A stretch of 64,000 nucleotides of DNA from Mesorhizobium temperatum (GCF_002284575.1 NZ_NPKJ01000068.1:124001-188000); one strand, 5' to 3'. Counted from the stretch's first letter, positions 1 to 8,691 are shown. Notes: generated by a model not told the origin, from the sequence alone. A program made the numbers and translations.

Positions 1-302
1 GTTCAGGCGGTCGCCCGCCGCCGGGTCCCGGCATCGGCTCATTTGCATCGGCAATGTTTCTGGACGATGCCGCATGGCGCCCGACCCTTCCCGGCGTTGT
101 CAGAATAGCAGGAAACAGCACGACGCGCTGGCGCAATTGTTGAACGGTCCCGTTACGGCCGTGTCTCATAGGACGTCGAAACAAAGCTGCCTCCCTCGCG
201 ACATCGTTCCGAAACAGGCGCCGCGCTAAACGCCCTCTCCTCGCAGCGAGATGGAGCAAATATGCGCCGCTCGCAGTCGTCAAATATCCAAGGAGGGGAA
301 CC
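1..302. other. Left-edge region without a confident gene
   Basis: No convincing complete gene is seen here. On the + strand, frame 3 is open from the window edge to a TGA at 141-143, so it could be the last 46 codons of a gene that starts outside the window. The translation has no motif I recognise. The rest is the leader of the gene starting at 303, which ends with a strong AAGGAGGGG ribosome binding site. Confidence 0.3.
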
Positions 303-854
303 ATGGATTGGTACTCGATCATCAAATTTCTGCACGTCCTCTCGGCGATCCTCTGGGTCGGCGGCGGCTTCACGCTGATGGTGCTTGCGGTGCGCGCCGA
401 CCGCGCCGGAAACATCGAAGGCATGCTGCAGGCCATGCGCGCCACTGGCGAGCTGGGCAACAGGTTCTTCGCGCCGATGTCGATGCTGACGCTCGCCTTC
501 GGCCTCATCATGTGCGGGTTCTGGGTCGGCTTCTCCGACCTGTGGATCCTGATCGGCCTTGCCGGCTACGCGACGAATTTCTGCATCGGCATGTTCATCT
601 TCAAGCCGACCGCCGACCGCATGGCGGGGATGATCGCCAAGGACGGCGTCACGCCGGCGGCCCTCGCCCAGGGCCAGCGCATCCTCAACGCTGCACGCGT
701 CGACTATTCGGTGATGCTGGTGATCATCGCCGACATGGTGCTGAAGCCGACCCTGAACGATGTCACCATCCTGGGCTGCATGGCGCTGGTCCTGACCACC
801 GGAATTGCTCTCGCCCTCGGCGGAACGCGCCGGTTGGTGCCGAGCGCCGCCTGA
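303..854 (+). CDS. Four-TM integral membrane protein, DUF2269-like
   Basis: This 183-residue protein is mostly hydrophobic, with about four predicted membrane segments (roughly residues 8-28, 55-75, 78-98 and 155-172). The N-terminus (IIKFLHVLSAILWVGGG) resembles small membrane proteins of the DUF2269 type, where a conserved His lies in the first helix. No catalytic motif is visible and the function is unknown. The start is well supported by AAGGAGGGG six bases upstream of the ATG. It is transcribed toward the oppositely oriented TauE/SafE gene, with only a short gap between the two stops. The family assignment is a resemblance judged by eye. Confidence 0.75.
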   Translation: MDWYSIIKFLHVLSAILWVGGGFTLMVLAVRADRAGNIEGMLQAMRATGELGNRFFAPMSMLTLAFGLIMCGFWVGFSDLWILIGLAGYATNFCIGMFIFKPTADRMAGMIAKDGVTPAALAQGQRILNAARVDYSVMLVIIADMVLKPTLNDVTILGCMALVLTTGIALALGGTRRLVPSAA

Positions 855-910
855 AATCTGCCGTGACGCTGACGGCGGCTCGGCTGTCGGCAGCTTCCAT
901 GGCTGGCAAT

Positions 911-1681
911 TTAGAGAAGGCCGGCAATCCCGTCCCACAGAAGCTTGACTGCGACGACCGCCACGGTTGCGTAGGTCAAGGGGTAGAACAGTTCCGGCCG
1001 CATCCGCCGGACCAGCCAGGCGCCGGCAATGGTCGAAAGCGGCGCCAGCGGTACCAGAACCGCCGACGCGGTCAGGTTGGTGGTGTCGAACTGTCCCAGC
1101 GCAAAATAGGGGATGAGCTTCAATGCGTTGGTGGCGGCAAAGAAGATTGCGGCGGTGCCCGACAGCACTTTCGGATCGAGCCGGATCGGCAGCGCGTAGA
1201 CCTGAAAGGGCGGGCCGCCGACATGGGCGACGAAGCTGGTGAAACCGGCGACCGTCCCCCAGAAGGCGGCAGCCGCGCGGTTGGGCTCGGCCGAGTGGCC
1301 CGCACCGTGCCGCATCTGTAGAAAGACCCAGCGAAGCACAAAGATCATGGCCACCGCGCCGACGATCAGCCGCACCATTTCCGCTGTCACCAGTGCAGCG
1401 GTCAGCCAGCCGAGGCCGATGCCGATCACCGCCCCCGGCATCATGTCCGTAAGCATCTTGCGGTCGTAGACACCCCACCATGTCCACACCGAGACAATGT
1501 CCATCAGGCACAGTATAGGCAGCAGGATGGCAGCGGCCTGCACCGGCGGCATGGCCAGCGCCATCAGCGGCACGCCGACGAAGCCGACCGCACCGCCAAA
1601 GCCGCCCTTGGACAGACCGACCAGGATGACGGCTGGAATGGCGGCGGCATAGAACCAAGGATCGAGGAGAAGACCTGACAT
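911..1681 (-). CDS. TauE/SafE-family sulfite/anion exporter-like membrane protein
   Basis: This protein of about 256 residues has eight or so hydrophobic segments and the paired glycine-rich motifs of the TauE/SafE family: GLSKGGFGGAVGF near residue 18 and a second repeat, FTSFVAHVGGPPFQVY, in the C-terminal half. Family members move sulfite, sulfonates or other organosulfur anions across the inner membrane. The substrate here cannot be deduced. The ATG at 1681 is chosen because it directly precedes the first membrane helix. The open frame extends upstream to 1948, but that stretch is Arg/Ser-rich and overlaps the Lrp gene antisense-like, so it is unlikely to be translated. No clear Shine-Dalgarno sequence precedes 1681. 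Confidence 0.85.
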   Translation of the reverse strand: MSGLLLDPWFYAAAIPAVILVGLSKGGFGGAVGFVGVPLMALAMPPVQAAAILLPILCLMDIVSVWTWWGVYDRKMLTDMMPGAVIGIGLGWLTAALVTAEMVRLIVGAVAMIFVLRWVFLQMRHGAGHSAEPNRAAAAFWGTVAGFTSFVAHVGGPPFQVYALPIRLDPKVLSGTAAIFFAATNALKLIPYFALGQFDTTNLTASAVLVPLAPLSTIAGAWLVRRMRPELFYPLTYATVAVVAVKLLWDGIAGLL

Positions 1682-1793
1682 CGGCGGGGAGCAGTTGGAG
1701 GGAAAGCGTGTAGACGCTGGAATAGCCGATAAACCTTCGCGCCGCGACTGCAAATGTGCACACGATGCGATGCGTCGTGAGTGCTGACGCCTG

Positions 1794-2252
1794 TTACGGT
1801 TTTGAGATGGCGGTTGCGGCGAGCGGCGGTGGGCGCCTGCGGATCGGCTGCGCCTTGATAATGGCTGTGCTCGTTTCGGCCTTGTCGGCGATACGGTCGA
1901 GGAGCTTGTCGAGGTCGCCAATCGAGCGAACGAACAGCCGGGCAACAAAGCAGTCGTCGCCCGTCACCTTGTCGCATTCGCCAAACTCCGGAATCTCCTC
2001 GATCAGCTTCTGGACGATATGCAGCTTGCCTGGCAAAGGCCGGATGCGAACGATCGCCTGCAGCGTGTAGCCGAGCGCTTGGGGATCGATCTCGACAGTG
2101 AAGGCCCTGATAACGCCACGATCCTCCAGCCGACGCAGGCGTTCCGCGACGCTCGGCGACGACAGTCCTACCTGCTGGGCCAGTTCCTTCAACGAGGTTC
2201 GCGAATCCTTGATCAGGATTTCGAGAAGGCGTCGGTCCAGATCGTCCAGCAT
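1794..2252 (-). CDS. Lrp/AsnC-family transcriptional regulator
   Basis: The 152-residue protein has the Lrp/AsnC layout. An N-terminal helix-turn-helix (about residues 3-52, LDDLDRRLLEIL then LAQQVGLSSPSVAERLRRLE) is followed by a linker and a C-terminal RAM/ligand-binding domain (about 65-140, with the GDDCFVARLFV strand). Such regulators usually sense amino acids and form octamers. It is divergently arranged with the DMT-family exporter that begins at 2390, with a gap of 137 bases. A role in controlling that exporter is the natural inference, as in many Lrp-exporter pairs. The Arg/Pro-rich C-terminal tail (about the last 15 residues) is longer than usual. Confidence 0.9.
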   Translation of the reverse strand: MLDDLDRRLLEILIKDSRTSLKELAQQVGLSSPSVAERLRRLEDRGVIRAFTVEIDPQALGYTLQAIVRIRPLPGKLHIVQKLIEEIPEFGECDKVTGDDCFVARLFVRSIGDLDKLLDRIADKAETSTAIIKAQPIRRRPPPLAATAISKP

Positions 2253-2389
2253 TTAACATTCCCAAGGAGAAAGGCCGTCATCACCTTATTTAATTAGGCA
2301 CGACTGGCATATCACCTGGCGCAAATTATAGAAAGCGCCGATGCGGCATGGAATTATCAAACCATCAGCGTTTTCGAGAGGTAACCTTC

Positions 2390-3325
2390 ATGGACAGTAC
2401 GGTGCGCGGCACGATCGAAATGACGGCCGCAATGGCGATCCTCGGCACGATCGGATGGTTCGTCGTCATGTCGGGCGAGCCCATCATGGATGTCGTCTTC
2501 TGGCGCTGTGCCTTCGGCGCAATAACGCTGCTGATCATCTGCGCTGCCCTGGGGCTGCTGCGCGGCAGGCTGTCACTGCGCATCGTGGCGATCGCGGCCC
2601 TCGGCGGCGCGGCCATCGTCATCAACTGGTTGCTGCTGTTCAGCTCGTTTTCCCGCGCCTCGATCTCGATCGCCACGGCAGTCTACAACACCCAGCCCTT
2701 CATGCTGGTCGGCTTTGGCGCGCTCTTCTTCTCAGAGCGGCTGACCATGACAAAGCTGACCTGGCTTGGCATCGCCTTCGCCGGCATGCTGCTGATCGTG
2801 CAGGCCTCGCCTGATGTTGGCCCCAATACAGGCCCCAATACAGGCATAGGCAATGTCGGTACCGATTATTTTATTGGCATCGCGATGGCGCTGGGTGCAG
2901 CTTTCTTCTGGGGCGTCGCCGCCATCGTCACCAAGAAGCTCAAAGGCACGCCGCCGCACCTGATCGCCCTGATCCAGGTCTGCGTCGGCGTCGTCATGCT
3001 GGCACCCTTCGCCAACCTTTCCCACCTTCCCGCCGACGTGTGGAGCTGGAGCATGCTGGCGACGCTTGGCGTCGTCCATACCGGTCTGATGTACATCCTG
3101 ATGTACGGCGCCATTCAGAAACTGCCGACGCATCTGCAGGGGTCGCTGTCCTTCATCTACCCTGTCGTCGCGATCCTGGTCGATGTCGTCGCCTTCGGCC
3201 ACCGGCTGCATCCGGCGCAGATCGTCGGCGCCGCCGCCATCCTGGTCGCCGCCGCCGGCATGAATCTCGGCTGGACACTGTGGAAATCGAAAGCCCCAGC
3301 CGAGAGCACCCAGGCAATCAAGTGA
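2390..3325 (+). CDS. DMT-superfamily (EamA) transporter
   Basis: This protein of about 311 residues has ten hydrophobic segments arranged as two EamA repeats, typical of drug/metabolite exporters in the inner membrane. The ATG at 2390 is preferred because GAGAGG lies at the right spacing and the second residue block leads straight into helix 1. An in-frame upstream ATG at 2348 lacks a ribosome binding site. The loop between the two halves contains a 12-base tandem duplication at 2819-2842, giving PNTGPNTG, which suggests replication slippage in a tolerant loop. It is divergent from the Lrp-type gene, so amino-acid export is plausible, but the substrate is unknown. Confidence 0.9.
   Translation: MDSTVRGTIEMTAAMAILGTIGWFVVMSGEPIMDVVFWRCAFGAITLLIICAALGLLRGRLSLRIVAIAALGGAAIVINWLLLFSSFSRASISIATAVYNTQPFMLVGFGALFFSERLTMTKLTWLGIAFAGMLLIVQASPDVGPNTGPNTGIGNVGTDYFIGIAMALGAAFFWGVAAIVTKKLKGTPPHLIALIQVCVGVVMLAPFANLSHLPADVWSWSMLATLGVVHTGLMYILMYGAIQKLPTHLQGSLSFIYPVVAILVDVVAFGHRLHPAQIVGAAAILVAAAGMNLGWTLWKSKAPAESTQAIK
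2819..2842. repeat. 12-bp tandem duplication inside the DMT transporter
   Basis: Two perfect copies of GGCCCCAATACA lie head to tail and remain in frame. They encode a duplicated Pro-Asn-Thr-Gly in the loop between the two EamA halves. Confidence 0.9.
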
Positions 3326-3459
3326 GGCAAGAACGTCGCCGGACGACAATCCTGCGCCAATGATCCTGCCCCGCCCGCCTGTTCAAGGCCGGCACTTTGC
3401 TCTATGCCGCAATGCAACCATCTTCGCCCGGCATAGGCGAAAACCGGGATCGAAAACCA

Positions 3460-4107
3460 ATGAACGACGCAACGCCTCCAAATCGCTGCCGCATCGTGCT
3501 GATCGCGCCACCCGGCGTGCCGGCTGAGCGCATCGGCGCGGCGTTCGAGGGCGGCGACGTCGCCTCGCTCATCCTGCCCGAAAACGGCATGGACGAGGCC
3601 TCCTTCCAGGCGTTCGCCGAACAGATCGTGCCGGCGGCGCAAGCGGCAGGCGTTGCCGTCGTCATTGCCGGCGACACCCGCATCGCCGGCCGCGTCCAGG
3701 CCGATGGCATCCATGTCGAGGTCGGCAAGGCCGAACTCGCCGAGACGATCGAACGTTTTCAGGCAAAAATGATGGTCGGCACCGGCGGCGCCAAGACCCG
3801 CGACGATGCGCTGGAACTCGGCGAGCTCAGGCCCGACTACATCTTCTTCGGCCGCTTCGGCTACGACAACAAGCCGGAGCCGCACCCACGCAACCTGTCG
3901 CTGGGGCAATGGTGGGCGGATGTGATCCAGATTCCCTGCATCGTCATGGCCGGGTCCGACATCGCTTCGGTGGAAGCGGTGGCTGCCACCGGCGCCGAAT
4001 TCGTGGCGCTGTCCAGCGCCGTCTTTGCCGACGGCGTCGACCCAAAGATAGCAGTCGCTAGCGCCAATGCGCTGCTCGACGAAACCGCGCCACGTTTCGA
4101 GGACTGA
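3460..4107 (+). CDS. TMP-TenI (thiamine phosphate synthase-like) protein
   Basis: The 215-residue protein matches the TIM-barrel TMP-TenI superfamily. It begins with a strand (CRIVLIAPPG), has a central ADGIHVEVGKAELAE segment where ThiE has its DGVHxGQxD motif, and later MMVGTGGAKTRDDALELGELRPDYIFFGR corresponding to the ThiE IGxSxHxxEE..GADYIxxGP block. Several residues used by true ThiE for pyrophosphate and magnesium binding are changed. It may therefore be a TenI-like paralogue rather than the main thiamine phosphate synthase. The ATG at 3460 gives the usual length. It overlaps or abuts the following Sel1 gene (TGA and GTG one base apart), suggesting co-translation. Confidence 0.75.
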   Translation: MNDATPPNRCRIVLIAPPGVPAERIGAAFEGGDVASLILPENGMDEASFQAFAEQIVPAAQAAGVAVVIAGDTRIAGRVQADGIHVEVGKAELAETIERFQAKMMVGTGGAKTRDDALELGELRPDYIFFGRFGYDNKPEPHPRNLSLGQWWADVIQIPCIVMAGSDIASVEAVAATGAEFVALSSAVFADGVDPKIAVASANALLDETAPRFED

Positions 4108-4108
4108 C

Positions 4109-5140
4109 GTGTCCGCCCGGACAATCCTATTCAGTGCTTTGCTTGCGGCGCTCATGGCGGAGGCCGCCATTGCGGAAACCGTCCCATTGCCGCAACCCAA
4201 GCCCGACATCGGTGCAAGCACGGACAAGCCGATCGCCACGCCGCTGCCGCAGCCCGCCACCACCGCCCCGCTGCCGTCGGCCGACGCCATTAATCCTGAC
4301 CGCTTCGGTGCAAAGCCGTCGGATTCTGCCTATGGCGCCTTCCAGCGCGGCCTTTACAAGACGGCCTACAACCTCGCTTTGGTTCGCGCCCAAAACGGCG
4401 ATCCGGCGGCGCAGACATTGATCGCTGAGATATTGTCGCGCGGTCTTGGCGTACCGGTCGACGCGGCGGAGGCGGCAAAGTGGTACGCGCTTGCCGCAGA
4501 GCAGGGCATACCGGAATCGCAATTCCAATATGCGCTGATGCTGCTCGACGGCCGCTACGTCAAGAAGGACGAGAAAGGGGCCTACGCGCTGATGCAGGCC
4601 GCCGCCGAGGCCGGCAACCGTCTGGCGCAGTTCAATTTCGCGCAGCTGCTGGTCCAGCAGGACCCCGGCGATGCCGGCATCGCAAAGGCGGTGTCCTATT
4701 ATCAGCGCGCCGCCGCGACCGGCCTTGCCGACGCGCAATATGCGATGGCGCAGGTCTATGCCAATGGCGTCGGCGGCAAGCCGCGCGACGATGTCCAGGC
4801 GCGAGGCTTGCTGGCGCAGGCAGCACGGCAGAACTACGATACGGCGCAGATCGATCTCGCCGCCTGGATGATCGAGGGACGTGGTGGCGCCCGCGACCTC
4901 AAGTCCGGCTTCGGCTGGATGAAGCAGGCCGCCGAGGGCGGCAATGTCGCCGCCCAGAACCGCCTCGCCAAGCTTTACATGGGCGGCATCGGCACCGATC
5001 CGGATCCGATACTTGCCGGCGCCTGGTACGTTGTCGCCCGTCGCGCCGGGCTGATCGATCCGCAGATGGACGATTTTCTGCAGGGCCTGACCGACGACCA
5101 GACGAAGCAGGCGCTGCAGAAGGCCAACCGCCTGCCGTAG
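4109..5140 (+). CDS. Exported Sel1-repeat (SLR) protein
   Basis: This protein of about 343 residues starts from a GTG at 4109, with GAGGA five bases upstream. That gives a clean N-terminal signal peptide (ARTILFSALLAALMAEAAIA, cut near AIA-ET). A Pro-rich linker follows, then about six Sel1-type tetratricopeptide-like repeats from residue 75 onward (for example AAKWYALAAEQGIPESQFQ and QAAAEAGNRLAQFNFAQ). Sel1 proteins are periplasmic scaffolds for protein-protein contacts. In rhizobia some act in exopolysaccharide or envelope signalling. The partner is unknown. It is coupled to the upstream TMP-TenI gene. Confidence 0.85.
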   Translation: MSARTILFSALLAALMAEAAIAETVPLPQPKPDIGASTDKPIATPLPQPATTAPLPSADAINPDRFGAKPSDSAYGAFQRGLYKTAYNLALVRAQNGDPAAQTLIAEILSRGLGVPVDAAEAAKWYALAAEQGIPESQFQYALMLLDGRYVKKDEKGAYALMQAAAEAGNRLAQFNFAQLLVQQDPGDAGIAKAVSYYQRAAATGLADAQYAMAQVYANGVGGKPRDDVQARGLLAQAARQNYDTAQIDLAAWMIEGRGGARDLKSGFGWMKQAAEGGNVAAQNRLAKLYMGGIGTDPDPILAGAWYVVARRAGLIDPQMDDFLQGLTDDQTKQALQKANRLP

Positions 5141-5313
5141 AGCGTCGCGGTCGGTGATTTATCTGGCAGCGGATGCTGACGAGGGGATGGCTCCGCCCCG
5201 TTCCCCCTTGCCCACTCCCCTCTTGCCCACTCTCTTGCCTCTCCTGGTGATTTGTGGTCTTGGAGGCGCCAAATCGCTTTCATCGCGAAAATCTCATTCC
5301 GGATCACATCATC
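5141..5313. other. C/T-rich spacer with short repeats before efp
   Basis: This 173-base spacer has a pyrimidine-rich run around 5200-5245 in which the word TTGCCCACTC recurs (5207-5235). It holds no gene I can support and presumably contains the efp promoter. Confidence 0.4.
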
Positions 5314-5880
5314 ATGGCCAAGATCAATGGCAACGAAATCCGTCCCGGCAACGTCATCGAGCATGATGGCGGCCTTTGGGTGGCGGTCAGAACCAACGCT
5401 GTCAAACCAGGCAAGGGCGGCGCCTATAACCAGGTCGAGTTGAAGAACCTGATCAACGGCACCAAGCTCAATGAGCGTTTCCGCTCCGCCGAAACCGTCG
5501 AACAGATCCGGCTGGAGATGAAGGATTTCTCCTTCCTCTACGAGCAGGGCGAAGCGCTGGTGTTCATGGACACCGAAAGCTACGAGCAGCTTGAACTGCA
5601 AAAGGATTTCGTCGGCGATCGCGCTGCCTTCCTGCAGGACGGCATGATGGTGACGGTCCAGCTCTATGACGAAAGGCCGATCGGCATTTCGCTGCCCGAC
5701 CAGGTGACGCTGACCATCACCGAGGCCGATCCGGTGGTGAAGGGTCAGACGGCCGCCTCATCCTATAAGCCGGCGATGCTGGAAAACGGCATCCGCGTGC
5801 TGGTGCCGCCGTTCATCGGTTCGGGCGAACGTATCATCGTCGACACCAACGAAATCACTTACGTGCGCCGCGCCGACTAA
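5314..5880 (+). CDS. efp: Translation elongation factor P
   Basis: EF-P (188 residues) binds between the P and E sites and relieves ribosome stalling at polyproline stretches. The three-domain KOW/OB/OB architecture is recognisable. The modification loop reads KPGKGGAY, and the lysine falls exactly at position 34, the site that is beta-lysylated in lysine-type EF-Ps. The ATG at 5314 is fixed by that numbering and by the family length. An in-frame ATG at 5254 would add 20 residues not found in the family. No EpmA or EpmB gene is visible in this window, so the modifying enzymes would have to be encoded elsewhere. Confidence 0.97.
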   Translation: MAKINGNEIRPGNVIEHDGGLWVAVRTNAVKPGKGGAYNQVELKNLINGTKLNERFRSAETVEQIRLEMKDFSFLYEQGEALVFMDTESYEQLELQKDFVGDRAAFLQDGMMVTVQLYDERPIGISLPDQVTLTITEADPVVKGQTAASSYKPAMLENGIRVLVPPFIGSGERIIVDTNEITYVRRAD

Positions 5881-5925
5881 GGCATGATCCCAAAAAGTTG
5901 CAGACTTTTTGGATAAGATCATGCC
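5881..5925. repeat. Palindromic intergenic repeat (GGCATGATC family)
   Basis: An imperfect inverted repeat starts with GGCATGATCCCAAAAAGT and ends with ACTTTTTGGATAAGATCATGCC around a 5-base TGCAG loop. It can fold as a long hairpin directly after the efp stop codon and may double as its terminator. Diverged relatives lie near 10417-10526 and 24110-24173. Confidence 0.8.
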
Positions 5926-5961
5926 TCAAAGCAAATAGGCGCGGCAGCAGGAAGAAGTACA

Positions 5962-6762
5962 ATGGCGCGTTCCGCGATCCTCAATGTAATGGTCCAGGCC
6001 GCCATGAAGGCCGGCCGCTCGCTGTCGCGCGATTTCGGCGAAGTACAGAACCTGCAGGTCTCGATGAAGGGGCCGGGCGACTATGTCAGCCAAGCCGATC
6101 GCAAGGCAGAAGAAATACTCTTCACCGAGCTATCGAAGGCGCGGCCGGGCTATGCCTTCCTGATGGAGGAGCGCGGCCTGATCGAAGGCGACGACGGCCA
6201 GCACCGCTGGATCGTTGACCCGCTCGACGGCACCACCAATTTCCTGCACGGCATTCCGCTCTTCGCCATCTCGATCGCGCTGGAGCGCCAGGGCCAGATC
6301 GTCGCCGGTGTCGTCTACAATCCGGCGATGGACGAACTCTACACCGCCGAGCGCGGCGGCGGCGCCTTCATGAACGACCGCCGGCTGCGGGTCGCCGGCC
6401 GCACCAAGCTGATCGATACGGTGATCGGCTGCGGCGTACCCCATCTCGGGCGCGGCCAGCACGGCAATTTCCTGGTCGAGCTGCGCAACGTGATGGCCGA
6501 AGTCTCGGGCGTGCGCCGCCTCGGCTCCGCCTCGCTCGATCTCGCCTACGTCGCTGCCGGCCGCATGGACGGGTTCTGGGAAACCGGCCTGTCTGCCTGG
6601 GACGTTGCCGCCGGCATCCTGCTGATCCGCGAGGCAGGCGGCTTCATCTCCGACTTCGCCGGTGGGCAGAACATGCTGGATGGCGGCTCGATCGTCGCTG
6701 GCAACGAGATCATCCAGCGTGCGCTGTTGAAGACCGTCAGGAAGCCGGTGGCGCCGCGCTAG
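5962..6762 (+). CDS. Inositol monophosphatase family protein
   Basis: The 266-residue protein carries the lithium-sensitive phosphatase signatures: metal-binding MEE (residues 68-70), WIVDPLDGTTNF (83-94) and the C-terminal WDVAAG block near 213. These bind the Mg ions used to hydrolyse sugar or inositol phosphates. The E. coli homologue SuhB also moonlights in rRNA antitermination, and the location directly downstream of efp would suit either role. CAGGAAG lies at good spacing upstream of the ATG. The exact substrate (inositol-1-phosphate, fructose-1,6-bisphosphate or 3'-phosphoadenosine phosphates) cannot be told from the sequence, so I give no symbol. Confidence 0.92.
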   Translation: MARSAILNVMVQAAMKAGRSLSRDFGEVQNLQVSMKGPGDYVSQADRKAEEILFTELSKARPGYAFLMEERGLIEGDDGQHRWIVDPLDGTTNFLHGIPLFAISIALERQGQIVAGVVYNPAMDELYTAERGGGAFMNDRRLRVAGRTKLIDTVIGCGVPHLGRGQHGNFLVELRNVMAEVSGVRRLGSASLDLAYVAAGRMDGFWETGLSAWDVAAGILLIREAGGFISDFAGGQNMLDGGSIVAGNEIIQRALLKTVRKPVAPR

Positions 6763-6865
6763 GCTCTAGCGGACTTGGCGCGCTGAACCGCCGCAGTCGC
6801 AAAACCGCAACCAAAGCTTGAAATATTGTCCGGCATCCGCCCAGATAAGGGATGCAGGATCATTC

Positions 6866-7555
6866 ATGACGCACATCGGCCCCGAATCCCGGATCGAAAT
6901 CCCCTTCATGGGACGCTGGCACTATTCGCGCGCCGAAATGATCGCCGACGGCATCGTCCATGCGGTGGGCATCGTGCTCGCCATTGCCGCCGGCTCGGCG
7001 CTGCTGGCACTGGCCGCGTTCCATGCCGGTCCCGGCGAATACATCGCCGCCGCCTTCTATGTGGTTTCGCTGCTCACCGTGCTGTCGGTGTCGCTGGCCT
7101 ACAATCTGTGGCCGGTGTCGCCTGCCAAGTGGATATTGCGGCGCTTCGACCATGCCGCGATCTATCTGCTGATCGCCGCGACCTATACGCCTTTCCTCGC
7201 CCAGCTCGACAGTTCGCCGCTGGCCGTCTCGATGATCGTCCTGGTCTGGGTCACGGCAGCGATCGGCATCGCCATAAAAGTGCTTCTTCCCGGCCGCTTC
7301 GACCGGCTGGCGGTTGTCTTCTATCTCGCCATCGGCTGGAGCGGCATCGTTCTTGTCGAGCCGCTCGTCCAGACACTGCCGACGAGATCGATCGCGCTGA
7401 TCGTTGCCGGCGGCATCGTCTATTCCTGCGGCGTCATCTTCTTCGCCTGGAAGGGCCTGCGCTTCCACAATGCGCTGTGGCACGGCTTTGTCGTCACCGG
7501 CGCCGGCCTGCATCTGGCCGCCATGGTCGACTGCCTGGTCATCAACCGGCTCTGA
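6866..7555 (+). CDS. Hemolysin III / TrhA-family (PAQR-like) membrane protein
   Basis: This protein of about 229 residues has seven hydrophobic segments and the family fingerprints: ADGIVHAVG near the N-terminus (His in helix 1), FDHAAIYLLIAATYTPF in the middle, and WHGFVVTGAGLHLAA near the C-terminus. Together these conserved His and Asp residues form the presumed zinc site of the PAQR/hemolysin-III superfamily. Despite the name, members are now tied to membrane-fluidity homeostasis rather than lysis. The ATG at 6866 is preferred over one at 6818 because it precedes the conserved region closely. Confidence 0.9.
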   Translation: MTHIGPESRIEIPFMGRWHYSRAEMIADGIVHAVGIVLAIAAGSALLALAAFHAGPGEYIAAAFYVVSLLTVLSVSLAYNLWPVSPAKWILRRFDHAAIYLLIAATYTPFLAQLDSSPLAVSMIVLVWVTAAIGIAIKVLLPGRFDRLAVVFYLAIGWSGIVLVEPLVQTLPTRSIALIVAGGIVYSCGVIFFAWKGLRFHNALWHGFVVTGAGLHLAAMVDCLVINRL

Positions 7556-7664
7556 CGCCCATGGCGCTTGGCAATATTGCCATGCGCCATTCATTTGGTC
7601 ACAATTGCGTTTAGAGTCGCCGTCAAACGTGAAGTGCGGCAACGGCATCGGAAACGGGGCACGG

Positions 7665-8690
7665 ATGGCTTTTTTCAAATCCTTCGGCATGGGCAGGCGC
7701 TCCGACGTCCTGATGTACGATCCGCACAAATTGTCGAGCCCGCAGGTTTTTCTGCTGACCATGGTCATCTTCCTGATGATCGTCGCCTTCATCGCCGCCA
7801 TCCTGACCCGTCAGATCTCGAGCGCCTTCGCCACCAATCCCGGTCTCAATGGCCTCATCATCGGCGTGCTGGTGGTCGGCATCCTGCTGGCCTTCGTGCA
7901 GGTCGGCCGGCTGTTTCGCGAAGTACGCTGGGTCAACTCCTTTCGGGCCGGCTCCGAAACCACCGAACCGGTGCTGCTGGCGCCGATGAAGGCGATGATC
8001 GGCCGCTCGTCGACGATCGCCTTCTCGACCAGTTCGATGCGCACCATGCTCGATTCGATCGCCACCCGCCTCGACGAAAGCCGCGATACCTCGCGCTACC
8101 TTGTCGGGCTGCTGGTGTTCCTTGGCCTGCTCGGCACCTTCTGGGGCCTGCTCAACACGATCGGCTCGATCCGCGAAACCATCGAGTCGCTCGATCCCGG
8201 CAGCGGCGATGCGGCAGCCGTGCTCGAATCACTGAAGGCGGGGCTTTCCGCGCCGCTGGCCGGCATGGGCACTGCCTTCTCCTCCTCGCTGTTCGGCCTG
8301 TCCGGCTCCCTGGTGCTCGGCTTCCTCGACCTGCAGGCTGGCCGCGCCCAGACACGCTTCTACACCGAGCTCGAAAACTGGCTGTCCTCGGTCACCGATC
8401 TGTCGTCCGATATCGTTGTCGCCGAACCGGCCAAGGCCGAATCCTCCGACGAGATCCGCGTCCTGTCGGAAAGACTGCGCAGCATGCAGGAGAACGGCGG
8501 CGGCGCCAATCCGCGTGTCGCCACCGCCATGGCCAACCTTGCCGACGGCATTTCGGGCCTGGTCAAGAACATGCGCTCGGAGCAGCAGATCATGCGCGAC
8601 TGGGTCGAGGCCCAGTCGGACGAGCAGAAGGCGATGCGCAATACGCTGGAGAAGATCGCCGACGCCCTGAAGAAGACTGGAGTCCATTAG
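7665..8690 (+). CDS. MotA/TolQ/ExbB-like proton channel subunit
   Basis: This 341-residue protein has four membrane helices in the MotA/ExbB arrangement: two near the N-terminus (about 27-47 and 61-80), a cytoplasmic loop, then about 146-166 and 200-224. The loop between helices 3 and 4 has the GTFWGLLNTIGSI and GMGTAFSSSLFGLSGSL segments found in the MotA/TolQ/ExbB channel domain. The C-terminal 100 residues are hydrophilic and helical. It forms a tight two-gene unit with the OmpA-domain protein starting one base after its stop. Together they look like an ion-powered 5:2 motor. No flagellar, Ton or Tol genes are near. The ATG at 7665 is chosen for family length. Confidence 0.88.
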   Translation: MAFFKSFGMGRRSDVLMYDPHKLSSPQVFLLTMVIFLMIVAFIAAILTRQISSAFATNPGLNGLIIGVLVVGILLAFVQVGRLFREVRWVNSFRAGSETTEPVLLAPMKAMIGRSSTIAFSTSSMRTMLDSIATRLDESRDTSRYLVGLLVFLGLLGTFWGLLNTIGSIRETIESLDPGSGDAAAVLESLKAGLSAPLAGMGTAFSSSLFGLSGSLVLGFLDLQAGRAQTRFYTELENWLSSVTDLSSDIVVAEPAKAESSDEIRVLSERLRSMQENGGGANPRVATAMANLADGISGLVKNMRSEQQIMRDWVEAQSDEQKAMRNTLEKIADALKKTGVH

Positions 8691-8691
8691 C

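Noticed and set aside
1..143. A confident gene fragment at the left edge
   Set aside because: One frame is open to a stop at 141-143, but its translation has no recognisable motif and is short. It is recorded only as an uncertain region.
153..1763. Long Arg-rich minus-strand open frame spanning the first two genes
   Set aside because: It is antisense to well-supported membrane-protein genes and has the Arg/Gly/Ala-rich composition of a shadow frame in high-GC DNA. No ribosome binding site or domain is seen.
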